A DNA stretch of 26,919 nucleotides, from contig JBOHDE010000023.1 in the NCBI GenBank assembly GCA_050699035.1, positions 1 to 26,919 on the forward strand. The letters are read 5' to 3'. A program made the translations under genes and the position numbers. Below are positions 14,749 to 21,718 of the stretch, one piece after another. Numbering within the stretch: the stretch's first letter is position 1; the number at the start of each line of letters is the position of its first letter. The stretch is from WHTB01 sp050699035. GTDB lineage: Bacteria; Actinomycetota; Actinomycetes; Propionibacteriales; Nocardioidaceae. The notes beneath the pieces are model-generated. The model searched no databases, was not told the origin of the DNA, and saw only the letters and a program-made list of their open reading frames with translations.

Positions 14749-15525
14749 ATGCCCGAGGAACACGCCCACGCGGACCACTTCGTCCAGTCCCTGGCCCGCG
14801 GGCTCAGCGTGATCACGGTGTTCGGACCCGAGGCTCCGGAAATGACGCTCAGCGGCGTGTCCCGCGCAACGGGGCTCACCCGGGCGGCTGCTCGGCGATT
14901 CCTGCTGACCCTGGTCGACCTCGGCTACATGCGGTTTGACGGCAAGCTGTTCCGGCTCGCGCCCCGGATCCTCGACCTCGGGTACGCCTACGTGTCGAGC
15001 CTGCCCCTGACCGGCATGGCGATTCCGCACCTGGAGATACTGGTCTCCAAGACCCAGGAATCGTCCTCGATCTGCGTGCTGGACGGTGCCGAAATCGCGT
15101 ACATCGCTCGCGTCCCCACCTCGCGGATCATGACCGTCGCCATCAGCGTGGGCACGCGGTTTCCGGCGTATGCCACCTCGATGGGGAAGGTGCTGCTCGC
15201 CGGCCTCGACGACGCCGCGCTCCAGGACTACCTAGCGACGGTCACGCTTGTCGAGCTGACCGAGCACACGGTCAAGACGGTGGATGAGCTGCGCGCCCAG
15301 TTGCTCGACGTCCGAAGGCAGGGCTACGCCCTTGCCGACCAGGAGCTCGAGCACGGCCTACGCTCGATCGCCGCGCCGGTGCACGACAAGCAGGGCGGTG
15401 TCGTCGCCGCGGTCAACGTGTCGTCCCACGTAAGCAGGGTCACCAAGGACAAGGCCAAGCGTCAGTTCCTGCCGCCCCTGCTCGACGCGGCCCGCGCCAT
15501 CGAGGCGGACCTGGCCAGGAGCTGA
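14749..15525 (+). CDS. IclR-family transcriptional regulator
   Basis: This is a 258-residue IclR regulator. The N-terminal winged helix (about residues 10-72) includes SLARGLSVI and TGLTRAAARRFLLTLVDLGY. The C-terminal effector-binding domain includes ISVGTRFPAYATSMGKVLLAGL and RRQGYALADQELEHGLRSIAAPV, the latter typical of the PcaR/PobR-like branch that responds to aromatic acids. ATG 14749 is preceded by CGAAGGG; a TTG at 14722 is an alternative. Being divergent from the MetE-like gene, it probably controls it and itself through the 14652-14668 palindrome. The effector is not readable, although an aromatic or methoxy-aromatic compound would fit both genes. Confidence 0.88.
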   Translation: MPEEHAHADHFVQSLARGLSVITVFGPEAPEMTLSGVSRATGLTRAAARRFLLTLVDLGYMRFDGKLFRLAPRILDLGYAYVSSLPLTGMAIPHLEILVSKTQESSSICVLDGAEIAYIARVPTSRIMTVAISVGTRFPAYATSMGKVLLAGLDDAALQDYLATVTLVELTEHTVKTVDELRAQLLDVRRQGYALADQELEHGLRSIAAPVHDKQGGVVAAVNVSSHVSRVTKDKAKRQFLPPLLDAARAIEADLARS

Positions 15526-15800
15526 TCGGGTTGGTGTATCGCCAACATGTCACGGAGCCGGGCGAACTCGGCCACTGCGGCCGGCCGCAGCTGGTCGAAC
15601 CGTTCATGGAAGATCGAGTAGGACCGCATCGCAGGTCAGCCGGCAGGCAGATACCTCGCTGGTAGCCGCGGTGCCCCTCTCATCAGCACGGTCCACTCCG
15701 CAGCCGGCAGCGTCTCTGCGCCCAGGTGGTTCTCGATGCCCCGAGGCCTGTCGTCGACCCAGCGGGAGAGCGCACTCACCACCACCCAGCGCGGCCAGAC
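15526..15800. other. non-genic stretch with possible coding debris on the minus strand
   Basis: No intact gene is supported between the two IclR genes. On the minus strand two adjacent frames read like protein. One (about 15636-15790) includes WVDDRPRGIENHLGAE. The other (15629 downward) includes MRSYSIFHERFDQLRP. The frames differ and are separated by stops, so they could be debris of a gene lost by decay. I cannot name a family. Confidence 0.3.
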
Positions 15801-16338
15801 ATGACGGGCGCCAGACCCACGCCGTCCGAAGCGACCCGTCAGCCTGAGAACTTCGTGCGGGCTCTGGACCGCGGGCTGGCCGTGATCCGGGCATTCACGA
15901 AGGAACGGCCGAACCTGACGCTCAGCGAGGTAGCGCGCAGCTCGGGTCTCACTCGGGCAGCCGCCCGCCGATTCGTCCTCACCCTCGTCGATCTCGGCTA
16001 CGTGGGGATCAAGGGGCAGACCTACCACCTGAGGCCGTGGGTTCTCGAACTCGGGTTCGCCTGCCTGTCGACCATGACCCTGCCAGACGTCGCGCGTCCT
16101 CACCTGTCCCAGCTCTCGGAGGACCTGGGTCGGTCCATCTCGATCGCCGGCAGGTGGTCGATCTATCAACGTCGCGGAGTCCTTCATGCGCACCAAGCGA
16201 CAGCGACTGGACAGGATCGCGCTCAAGCCCTTGCTCGCCACGGCTACGGAGATCGAAAGAGACCTCCAGCTCGCGGGATACCGAGGCCACTCGGTTTCGC
16301 TTGTCCTGAACCAGGACACAGTCAGCCCGACCGAGTGA
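15801..16338 (+). pseudogene. IclR-family regulator with internal deletion
   Basis: The N-terminal winged helix is complete and closely similar to the upstream IclR (SSGLTRAAARRFVLTLVDLGY against TGLTRAAARRFLLTLVDLGY). The sequence is IclR-like up to about 16148 (LGRSISIA). It then jumps, out of frame, to the family's C-terminal end from about 16150 (GGRSINVAESF, then the terminal helices), closing at the TGA at 16336-16338. Measured on the neighbour, about 107 codons of the effector domain (its residues 109-215) are missing. A tcgatc repeat flanks the junction. A truncated DNA-binding protein could still be made from ATG 15801, reading on to 16355 in the shifted frame. Its origin as a tandem paralogue is inference. 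Confidence 0.75.
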
Positions 16339-16355
16339 TTTGCGCGCGACCCTAG

Positions 16356-16361
16356 TAGCCT
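16356..16361 (+). promoter_or_regulatory. -10 hexamer for a leaderless transcript
   Basis: TAGCCT ends seven bases before the ATG at 16369, the spacing expected when transcription starts at the start codon itself. No ribosome binding site precedes that ATG, which fits a leaderless mRNA. A clear -35 is not visible. Confidence 0.4.
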
Positions 16362-16368
16362 GGCCTGA

Positions 16369-17115
16369 ATGTCCAGAGCACCAGCTGAGACGCTCCGTGG
16401 ACGACGCTTCCGAATGGGTTGGTTGGCCGGTGCCGCCACTGTCTTGGCACTGTCTTCGTGCACTGCGCAGGAGCCCTTCTCTACTCAGGAGGTGGGAGTC
16501 GGCAAGTACCTGGACTACTGCTTCAGCAAGACGGAGGAGCTCCACCGAGCTTCGCTGACGTACGCCTCGCGTGTGGAGCTGACGAAGTCAGAGGCGAAGA
16601 CCTTTACCCTGACCCTCAGCAACAAGCCGCTCGGCGTGCCCGGATCCAGGTCGGAGGAGCTCGGCGTCGCCTGTACCGTCTCGGCTCGCCTGGTCGTTCC
16701 CTCGTCGCGAGCTGAGGTCACCCCGACGGACTGGGTTCAGCAGCAGTACGTCCCGCCGCAGGACACGACGTGGAAATGGGTGGTGGCGGGAAAGGCCGCC
16801 GGCGAGTCCGAGGCAGTGCTGGAGGTCAGACCGGCGATCCGCGTGGCCAACTCTGACGGTTCCACCCGGCTCGAAGACCTCCGCACTGAGCAGTTCCCCA
16901 TCACCTTTGACGTGGGGATGACCTGGCAGCAGAAGATGACCTCGTTCTGGGGTGTCCTCATTGCGGGCGCCACTGGCATCGCGACCCTCATCGGCGCCTG
17001 GTTCCTGCTCCGGAAGCTGTTCGCCGGCAGAGCGGCGGAGGACGACACGGACGAGAGCGACAATCCCCAGACGGGAGTCGGAAGGTCGTCGCCGGGCAGC
17101 GAGCGCTCTCGTTAA
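16369..17115 (+). CDS. lipoprotein-like protein with C-terminal membrane anchor
   Basis: I do not recognise a named family for this 248-residue protein. The N-terminus has basic residues (RGRRFR), a hydrophobic core and a lipobox ending LALSSC, with Cys31 as the lipidation site. A predicted beta-rich extracytoplasmic region of about 150 residues follows, with a TWKWVV motif near its end. A strong transmembrane helix (FWGVLIAGATGIATLIGAWFLL) comes near residues 200-222, and the acidic, Ser-rich tail would be cytoplasmic. Having both a lipobox and a C-terminal helix would tether both ends of the outside domain. ATG 16414 is an alternative start just before the hydrophobic core. The gene ends tail-to-tail with tetR, sharing the TTAA. 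A role in sensing or at the cell surface is possible but not shown. Confidence 0.75.
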   Translation: MSRAPAETLRGRRFRMGWLAGAATVLALSSCTAQEPFSTQEVGVGKYLDYCFSKTEELHRASLTYASRVELTKSEAKTFTLTLSNKPLGVPGSRSEELGVACTVSARLVVPSSRAEVTPTDWVQQQYVPPQDTTWKWVVAGKAAGESEAVLEVRPAIRVANSDGSTRLEDLRTEQFPITFDVGMTWQQKMTSFWGVLIAGATGIATLIGAWFLLRKLFAGRAAEDDTDESDNPQTGVGRSSPGSERSR

Positions 17116-17831
17116 GGCCCTAGTGCGGCGAGGCCGGTGAGCACCCGCGCGAGCCCGAAGTCCCAGGACAGGGAGGCGCTGGAGGCTCCGCCCATTGCCT
17201 CCCCGGCCGCGGCGCCGACAGTCTGGGCGAGCGGGAAGTCGTCGCCCAGGTAGGACGCGAGCCGGGCGCCCCACTCCGGCCAGTGCTCGGCGAGCTCGCC
17301 GGCCCGCGGATGCGGGCGGAGAGCGTGAGCTCCGGCGCGGGCGAAGTCCAGCACGAAGGTCAGCGCCGCGTCGCACGTCACGGGGTCGAGCCGAAGCGGG
17401 GCGAGCGCGCCGAGCTCGTGGTCGTACTTCGCGATGGTGCCCGGCCCTAGTGCCGTGCGTTCGTCGGTGACGTCATGCAGCCAGGGGTGGGCCTGCAGCA
17501 GGGCCAGGTTCGACTCGGCCACCCGCTGTACCCGGACTCTCCAGCCGAAGCGACCGAACGACGGCTGGTCCATCCGCGCGTGCGCGGCGTCGGCCATCAG
17601 CACCAGCAGGTCGTCACGGCTGTTGACGTGCGTGTAGACCGACATGGTCGAGACGTCGAGCTCGCCGGCGAGACGTCGGATCGTCACCGACCCCAACCCG
17701 TCGGCATCGGCGAGTCGGACCGCGGTGTCCACCACCGTTCCGGTCGAGACCCGCGCTCGTGGGCCCCGGCTCCCGCCGGCCGGGGCGTCCGGATGGTCTC
17801 GCCAGAGGAGGTCGATCAGTGGCCGCGGCAC
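17112..17831 (-). CDS. TetR-family transcriptional regulator
   Basis: This is a 239-residue TetR regulator. After a 29-residue extension, the helix-turn-helix lies at about residues 30-75 (VVDTAVRLADADGLGSVTIRRLA, then MSVYTHV). The C-terminal ligand domain looks like the classical TetR_C type (AVESNLALLQAHPWL and later Ala-rich helices). The GTG start is preceded by GGAGAAG. It is divergent from the small VOC gene, and a 30-bp imperfect palindrome lies in the 79-bp gap, so it probably represses both. The last codons overlap the lipoprotein gene tail-to-tail by four bases. Confidence 0.88.
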   Translation of the reverse strand: MPRPLIDLLWRDHPDAPAGGSRGPRARVSTGTVVDTAVRLADADGLGSVTIRRLAGELDVSTMSVYTHVNSRDDLLVLMADAAHARMDQPSFGRFGWRVRVQRVAESNLALLQAHPWLHDVTDERTALGPGTIAKYDHELGALAPLRLDPVTCDAALTFVLDFARAGAHALRPHPRAGELAEHWPEWGARLASYLGDDFPLAQTVGAAAGEAMGGASSASLSWDFGLARVLTGLAALGP

Positions 17832-17858
17832 TTCTTCTCCATGTGGGAATCATTTCAT

Positions 17859-17888
17859 AACAGTGTACGTTGTACGGCGTACAGTGTT
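17859..17888. promoter_or_regulatory. TetR operator candidate
   Basis: A 30-bp imperfect palindrome centred at 17873.5 has arms AACA-G-TGTACG and CGTACA-G-TGTT around TTGTACGG, and 12 of 15 pairs match. It occupies the middle of the tetR/VOC intergenic region, where a dimeric TetR repressor would block both promoters. Embedded GTAC steps are common in TetR-family sites. Confidence 0.6.
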
Positions 17889-17910
17889 AATCCAGGAGAA
17901 GAGGAACCGT

Positions 17911-18300
17911 ATGCAGGTCACGTCCACCGCCATCTCGCTCAACGTTGCCGACGTCGAGGCGTCCGCACGCTTCGCGACGACCCACCTTGGTTTCACCGAG
18001 GCGATGTCTGCCGACGGATTCATCTCGCTCGAGCACCCGACCGCTGGCGTCAACGTGGTCTTTCTGCGCACCGGACTCGCGACGTTCAAGCCGCAGGAGA
18101 TCGCCGGCCCGGCCGGTCAGGGCATGCTGCTCGTCTTCGTCGTGGACGACCTGGACTCCGAGTACGCCCGGATTGCCGGCGGCGGTGCCCGAGTCATCAC
18201 GCCGCCGGAGACCGAGCCGTGGGGCGAGCGGTACTGCCAGTTCGCCGACGGCAACGGGCTGATCTGGCAGCTGGTGCAGTGGGTGCCGACGTCGGAGTGA
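17911..18300 (+). CDS. VOC-family protein (glyoxalase/bleomycin-resistance fold)
   Basis: This is a single-domain VOC protein of 129 residues with two beta-alpha-beta-beta-beta modules: VTSTAISLNVADVEASARF at the start and MLLVFVVDDLDSEYARI at the middle. The end, YCQFADGNGLIWQLVQWV, carries the usual DxxGNxxxL-type pattern. Members bind metal and act as dioxygenases or isomerases, or sequester drugs. The ATG is preceded by a long purine run, AGGAGAAGAGG. Divergence from a TetR regulator over a palindrome suggests inducible expression in response to a small molecule, which fits a resistance or detoxification role (inference). Confidence 0.85.
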   Translation: MQVTSTAISLNVADVEASARFATTHLGFTEAMSADGFISLEHPTAGVNVVFLRTGLATFKPQEIAGPAGQGMLLVFVVDDLDSEYARIAGGGARVITPPETEPWGERYCQFADGNGLIWQLVQWVPTSE

Positions 18301-18326
18301 CCAACTGCGTAAGTGGACACGACGAG

Positions 18327-18364
18327 GACCGTCCCTGGGGCGAAGCACGCGCCCAGGGACGGTC
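18327..18364. terminator. bidirectional hairpin terminator
   Basis: A perfect 13-bp stem (gaccgtccctggg/cccagggacggtc) with a 12-base loop lies between the convergent ends of the VOC gene (18300) and the NRAMP-like gene (18383, minus strand). There is no T-run, but strength and position indicate a shared terminator. Confidence 0.75.
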
Positions 18365-18382
18365 AACGGCGCCCGACGCACC

Positions 18383-19714
18383 CTAGAACAGGTCGCGGAT
18401 CTCCACTGCCGCGATCGCGACGAAGAGCAGGACCGCGACCGACATCACCACGTTCGAGAGGATCTTGTTGCGGAAGTCGGTCTCGACCGTTCGGGAGTTC
18501 AGCAGATAGAGCAAGGTGGCCGCCATGAAGGGGAGTAGCAGAGCGCCGAGGGCCGCATAGATGATCACCAGGAGCACTGGCTCCTCGAGCGTGAGCAAGA
18601 TCATCGGCGGGAACGCGCACCACACCAGGAACCCTCGGAACCAGACGTTGGACTCGGAGAGGTAGTTGTCGTCCTCGCTCTCCGGCGCCTTCCGAACGGT
18701 TCGTACGTAGTCCCCGAAGAGGTACGCCGCAGCGTTCCACCCGCCGAGGATGGAGCTGGCCGCGGCGGCCCAGAAACCGACCAGGAAGAGCCACTTGACC
18801 AGTTCGCCGTACCTGTCGGCCATCGGTCCGGAGACCGCGACCAGCCCCTCTTCGCCGCTGATGTCGGTGCCGGTGCCGTACAGGAAGGCCGCTCCGACGA
18901 TAAGCATCGAGATCATGAACAGGCCGGTGATGATGAAGCCGACGCTCGAGTCCACGCGCATCGTGGGGATCCACGACGAGTGCCTCCACCCGCGGGCGCG
19001 CACCCAGTACGTGTAGGCGGCGAGGGAGTACGTGCCGCTCACGCCGCCGACCACGCCGAGGGCGTACAGAGTGGAGCCTTCTGGCAGCGTGGGCACCACG
19101 CCCTTGAGCAGCTCGACGCCGACGTCGGGGGCCAGGAAGACGCCCAGGGCGACGACGGTCACGAACATCAAGCCGACGAAGAACTCCATCACGCGCTCGA
19201 AGAACCCGTAGCGGCCGACGAGCAGGAGGGCGAAACCCGCGACGCCGTGGATGACGGCCCACCCAGTCACGGACAGGACGTCCGGGAACATCGCATCGAC
19301 CGCGAGCGCGGTCGCGGAGGTGATCGCCGCGCCGTAGAAGAACATGACGATGAACAGGAAGACCACGAAGTAGCCGCTCGCCCAGCGGCTGATCGAGTGC
19401 CAGCCCTCGACGATCGTCTGGCCGGTCGCCATGTACCAGCGGCCCATCCCCTCGACCAGGGCGAGCTTGATGATCACGCCGAGGATGATGGTCCACATGA
19501 ACGTCGCGCCGTACTGCGTGCCGGCGACCAACGAGGTGACCATGTCGCCCGCGCCGACACCGGTTGCCGCGATGACGAAGCCTGGACCGACCAGCCTCAG
19601 CTTTGCTCTGAGGCCGCTCGGACCGTGCTCCGCCGGGGCCGGAGTCTCCTGATCCGGGGGTCGTTCTTCCGCCCCGGTTGGACCCTTGGAGCTTTCGCTG
19701 TCGGTCGGAGCCAC
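18383..19714 (-). CDS. NRAMP-family transporter lacking the canonical metal-binding motifs
   Basis: This is a polytopic membrane protein of 443 residues with about 11 hydrophobic helices and an NRAMP-like first helix (LRLVGPGFVIAATGVGAGD). In classical manganese/iron NRAMPs that helix carries DPGN; here the corresponding stretch is GAGD (residues 54-57). The helix-6 region, normally bearing MPH, reads GGVSGTYSLAAYTYW. With these ligands replaced, the substrate may not be the usual divalent metal. I chose GTG 19714, preceded by AGGGTGGAG; the ATG at 19762 would add 16 residues overlapping the intergenic palindrome. The N-terminal 34 residues are acidic, Pro-rich and cytosolic. It is divergent from a gamma-glutamyltransferase gene across a shared palindrome. 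Confidence 0.82.
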   Translation of the reverse strand: MAPTDSESSKGPTGAEERPPDQETPAPAEHGPSGLRAKLRLVGPGFVIAATGVGAGDMVTSLVAGTQYGATFMWTIILGVIIKLALVEGMGRWYMATGQTIVEGWHSISRWASGYFVVFLFIVMFFYGAAITSATALAVDAMFPDVLSVTGWAVIHGVAGFALLLVGRYGFFERVMEFFVGLMFVTVVALGVFLAPDVGVELLKGVVPTLPEGSTLYALGVVGGVSGTYSLAAYTYWVRARGWRHSSWIPTMRVDSSVGFIITGLFMISMLIVGAAFLYGTGTDISGEEGLVAVSGPMADRYGELVKWLFLVGFWAAAASSILGGWNAAAYLFGDYVRTVRKAPESEDDNYLSESNVWFRGFLVWCAFPPMILLTLEEPVLLVIIYAALGALLLPFMAATLLYLLNSRTVETDFRNKILSNVVMSVAVLLFVAIAAVEIRDLF

Positions 19715-19742
19715 TGTGCTCCACCCTCTTCCGAGACCATCG

Positions 19743-19765
19743 AGAATGTGCCGGCCGCACATTCT
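19743..19765. promoter_or_regulatory. palindromic operator between the NRAMP-like gene and ggt
   Basis: AGAATGTGC-cggcc-GCACATTCT is a perfect 9+5+9 inverted repeat. It lies 28 bp from the NRAMP-like start and about 36 bp from the ggt start, next to the ggt promoter. It is a strong candidate for a dimeric regulator controlling both genes. No regulator gene is adjacent. Confidence 0.6.
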
Positions 19766-19787
19766 GCTTGGTCTGGGCCGGGTTGGC

Positions 19788-19793
19788 TAGGGT
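19788..19793 (+). promoter_or_regulatory. -10 hexamer for leaderless ggt
   Basis: TAGGGT is followed by seven bases and then the ATG at 19801, which has no ribosome binding site. This fits a leaderless transcript. The -35 region would be at or beside the palindrome at 19743-19765. Confidence 0.5.
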
Positions 19794-19800
19794 GTCCACG

Positions 19801-21426
19801 ATGTCGACGTACCTGAGCTCCCCGAAGACCACCGAACCTGTTTTTTCCGTTATGCCGTTCGCATCCCGGTATGCGCGGCGCGCGATGGTGAGCACGGTGG
19901 ACAACCTTGCGACCGAGGCCGGCGTCGCGATGCTTCGCCGTGGTGGGAGTGCCGTGGATGCGGCCCTGGCCGCGAACGCCGTGCTCACTGTGGTCCTGCC
20001 CAACCAGTGCGGCCTCGGCGGCGACCTGTTCGCCATCGTCCTTCGCGATCAGGAGAAGCCGGTTGCGATCAACGCCTCTGGTCGGGCGGGATCGGGCGCC
20101 GACCCCGATGCGTTGCGGGCCGCGGGGTTCACCAGGATGCCGTCGCGCGGAGACGTCGCGAGCGTCCCGGTGCCCGGCTGTGTCGACGGCTGGGTGGAGC
20201 TGCATCGGCGGTTCGCGCGACTGGGGTTGGAGGAGGTGCTCGAGCCGGCCCGCCGGTACGCCGACGACGGCTTTCCCGCGTCGCCCTACCTCACGGCGGC
20301 CGTCCCGACGGTCGCGACGACACCCGCCGGGCCGGAGCTGGCGCCGGGCGGCAAGCTGGCCCCGGGAGACGTGATCCACCGGCCCGGCGTCGGACGGCTG
20401 CTGGCCGGGATCGCCGCCGGTGGCCGACGCGCCTTCTACGAGGGTGAGTTCGGCGAGAGCCTGATCGACCTGGGGGCCGGGCAGTACACCGAGGACGACC
20501 TGCGGCGTACCCAGGCGGAGTGGGTCGACCCGTTGTCGGTGCGCTTGTGGGGTCGCGATGTGTGGACCGCGCCACCGAACTCCCAGGGCTACCTCGCCCT
20601 TTCGGCCGGGTGGATGGCCGAACACCTCGACCTGCCGAGCGATCCGGCCGACCCGCTGTGGGCACACCTGCTCGTCGAGGCGGCCCGGCAGGCGGCCTAC
20701 GACCGACCCGAGGTGCTGCACGAGGGAGCCGACGGCCGTGCCTTGCTGGCGCCGGACCGACTCCAGCCACGGCTGGCCGCCATCTCGCGGACGAGCATCG
20801 CCGACGTCGCCGACCCGAGCCTGCCCGGCGGCACGACCTATCTGTGCGCCGTCGACGACGACGGCATGGCGGTGTCGCTGATCCAGTCGAACGCCCAGAG
20901 CTTCGGGTCGCACCTGGTGGCCGGCGACACGGGCGTGTTCCTGCACAACCGCGGGATCGGGTTCTCGCTCGAGGAAGGGCATCCGGCCGAGTACCGCCCC
21001 GGACGACGCCCGCCCCACACCCTGGCGCCGATCCTGGTGACGAACCCCGACGGAGGACTGCACGCGACCCTGGGGACCCGCGGCGGGGACTCCCAGCCGC
21101 AGGTCCTGCTGCAGTTGCTCACCCGTCTGCTGTTCCACGGGCAGGACCCGGCCACCGCCCTTGCGGCGGGGCGCTGGGTGTTGCGGGGTGCCGAGGACGA
21201 CACATCCTTCAACACCTGGAGCTACCACGGCTCGGTGCGGGTCGCCCTGGAGGGCCAGGTGCCCGCGTCGTGGGCGGAAGCGTTGCGTGGCCTCGGACAC
21301 CGGGTGGAGCTCGAGCCGCCGTACGACCACCCGTTCGGGCACGCGCAGGTGATAGTCGCCGAGCGCGGGCGACTCAGCGGAGCCGCCGACCCACGCGCGC
21401 TGTCCGGCACCGTCGGCGGCTTCTGA
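19801..21426 (+). CDS. gamma-glutamyltransferase family protein
   Basis: This is a member of the Ntn-hydrolase gamma-glutamyltransferase family (541 residues), which matures by self-cleavage before a catalytic Thr. The GGTTYLCAVD motif places that Thr at 345, matching TTHYSVVD in Escherichia coli. The early LPNQCGLGGD and late GTRGGDSQPQ motifs are typical of the branch lacking a classical GSRI segment. There is no signal peptide, so unlike well-known periplasmic enzymes it should act in the cytoplasm. Actinobacteria generally lack glutathione, so other gamma-glutamyl compounds, or a related amide or oxamate, may be the substrate. The divergent transporter could import it (inference). Confidence 0.88.
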   Translation: MSTYLSSPKTTEPVFSVMPFASRYARRAMVSTVDNLATEAGVAMLRRGGSAVDAALAANAVLTVVLPNQCGLGGDLFAIVLRDQEKPVAINASGRAGSGADPDALRAAGFTRMPSRGDVASVPVPGCVDGWVELHRRFARLGLEEVLEPARRYADDGFPASPYLTAAVPTVATTPAGPELAPGGKLAPGDVIHRPGVGRLLAGIAAGGRRAFYEGEFGESLIDLGAGQYTEDDLRRTQAEWVDPLSVRLWGRDVWTAPPNSQGYLALSAGWMAEHLDLPSDPADPLWAHLLVEAARQAAYDRPEVLHEGADGRALLAPDRLQPRLAAISRTSIADVADPSLPGGTTYLCAVDDDGMAVSLIQSNAQSFGSHLVAGDTGVFLHNRGIGFSLEEGHPAEYRPGRRPPHTLAPILVTNPDGGLHATLGTRGGDSQPQVLLQLLTRLLFHGQDPATALAAGRWVLRGAEDDTSFNTWSYHGSVRVALEGQVPASWAEALRGLGHRVELEPPYDHPFGHAQVIVAERGRLSGAADPRALSGTVGGF

Positions 21427-21543
21427 CCGCCCGAATCACGCGGCGCCCAACTAGGGGGCGAACCATCGGACTTGCCACGCGCTGATCGTGCGGTGCTCGC
21501 GTGCCGGGCTGTCCGCGGGCCGCCGGGACCGACGTCGAAAATC

Positions 21544-21609
21544 GCCCAATTGGGCAAAGTTCGACCTCGATCACGCGGGAACCGGGTCGAATTTTGCCCA
21601 ATTGGGCAA
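21544..21609. repeat. two copies of the palindrome GCCCAATTGGGC
   Basis: GCCCAATTGGGC occurs at 21544-21555 and at 21596-21607; the second copy extends to the 16-bp palindrome TTGCCCAATTGGGCAA (21594-21609). Centres are 52 bp apart, about five helical turns, so two dimers would face the same side. Flanks are partly conserved too (tcgaa on the left, TTC on the right). They lie in the ggt/GNAT gap just upstream of a piece of an XRE-type regulator, whose operators they may once have been. The rest of 21427-21543 shows nothing I recognise. Confidence 0.6.
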
Positions 21610-21624
21610 TCTTCCACGCACTGC

Positions 21625-21708
21625 GGCAGAGACCCGACCGCCACGACCCTCTTCCGGCTGGCTGAGGCGCTCGACCAGATGCTGACGATCGTCCCCGCCG
21701 CGAACTAG
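21625..21708 (+). pseudogene. C-terminal fragment of an XRE-type regulator
   Basis: The final 27 codons before the TAG at 21706-21708 read GRDPTATTLFRLAEALDQML followed by TIVPAAN. This is how the last helix and tail of small XRE/HipB-like DNA-binding proteins typically end. The preceding helix-turn-helix is absent, and upstream sequence is occupied by the palindromes. It is probably the relic of a lost regulator or antitoxin gene. Confidence 0.45.
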
Positions 21709-21718
21709 GTGGCGGCGT

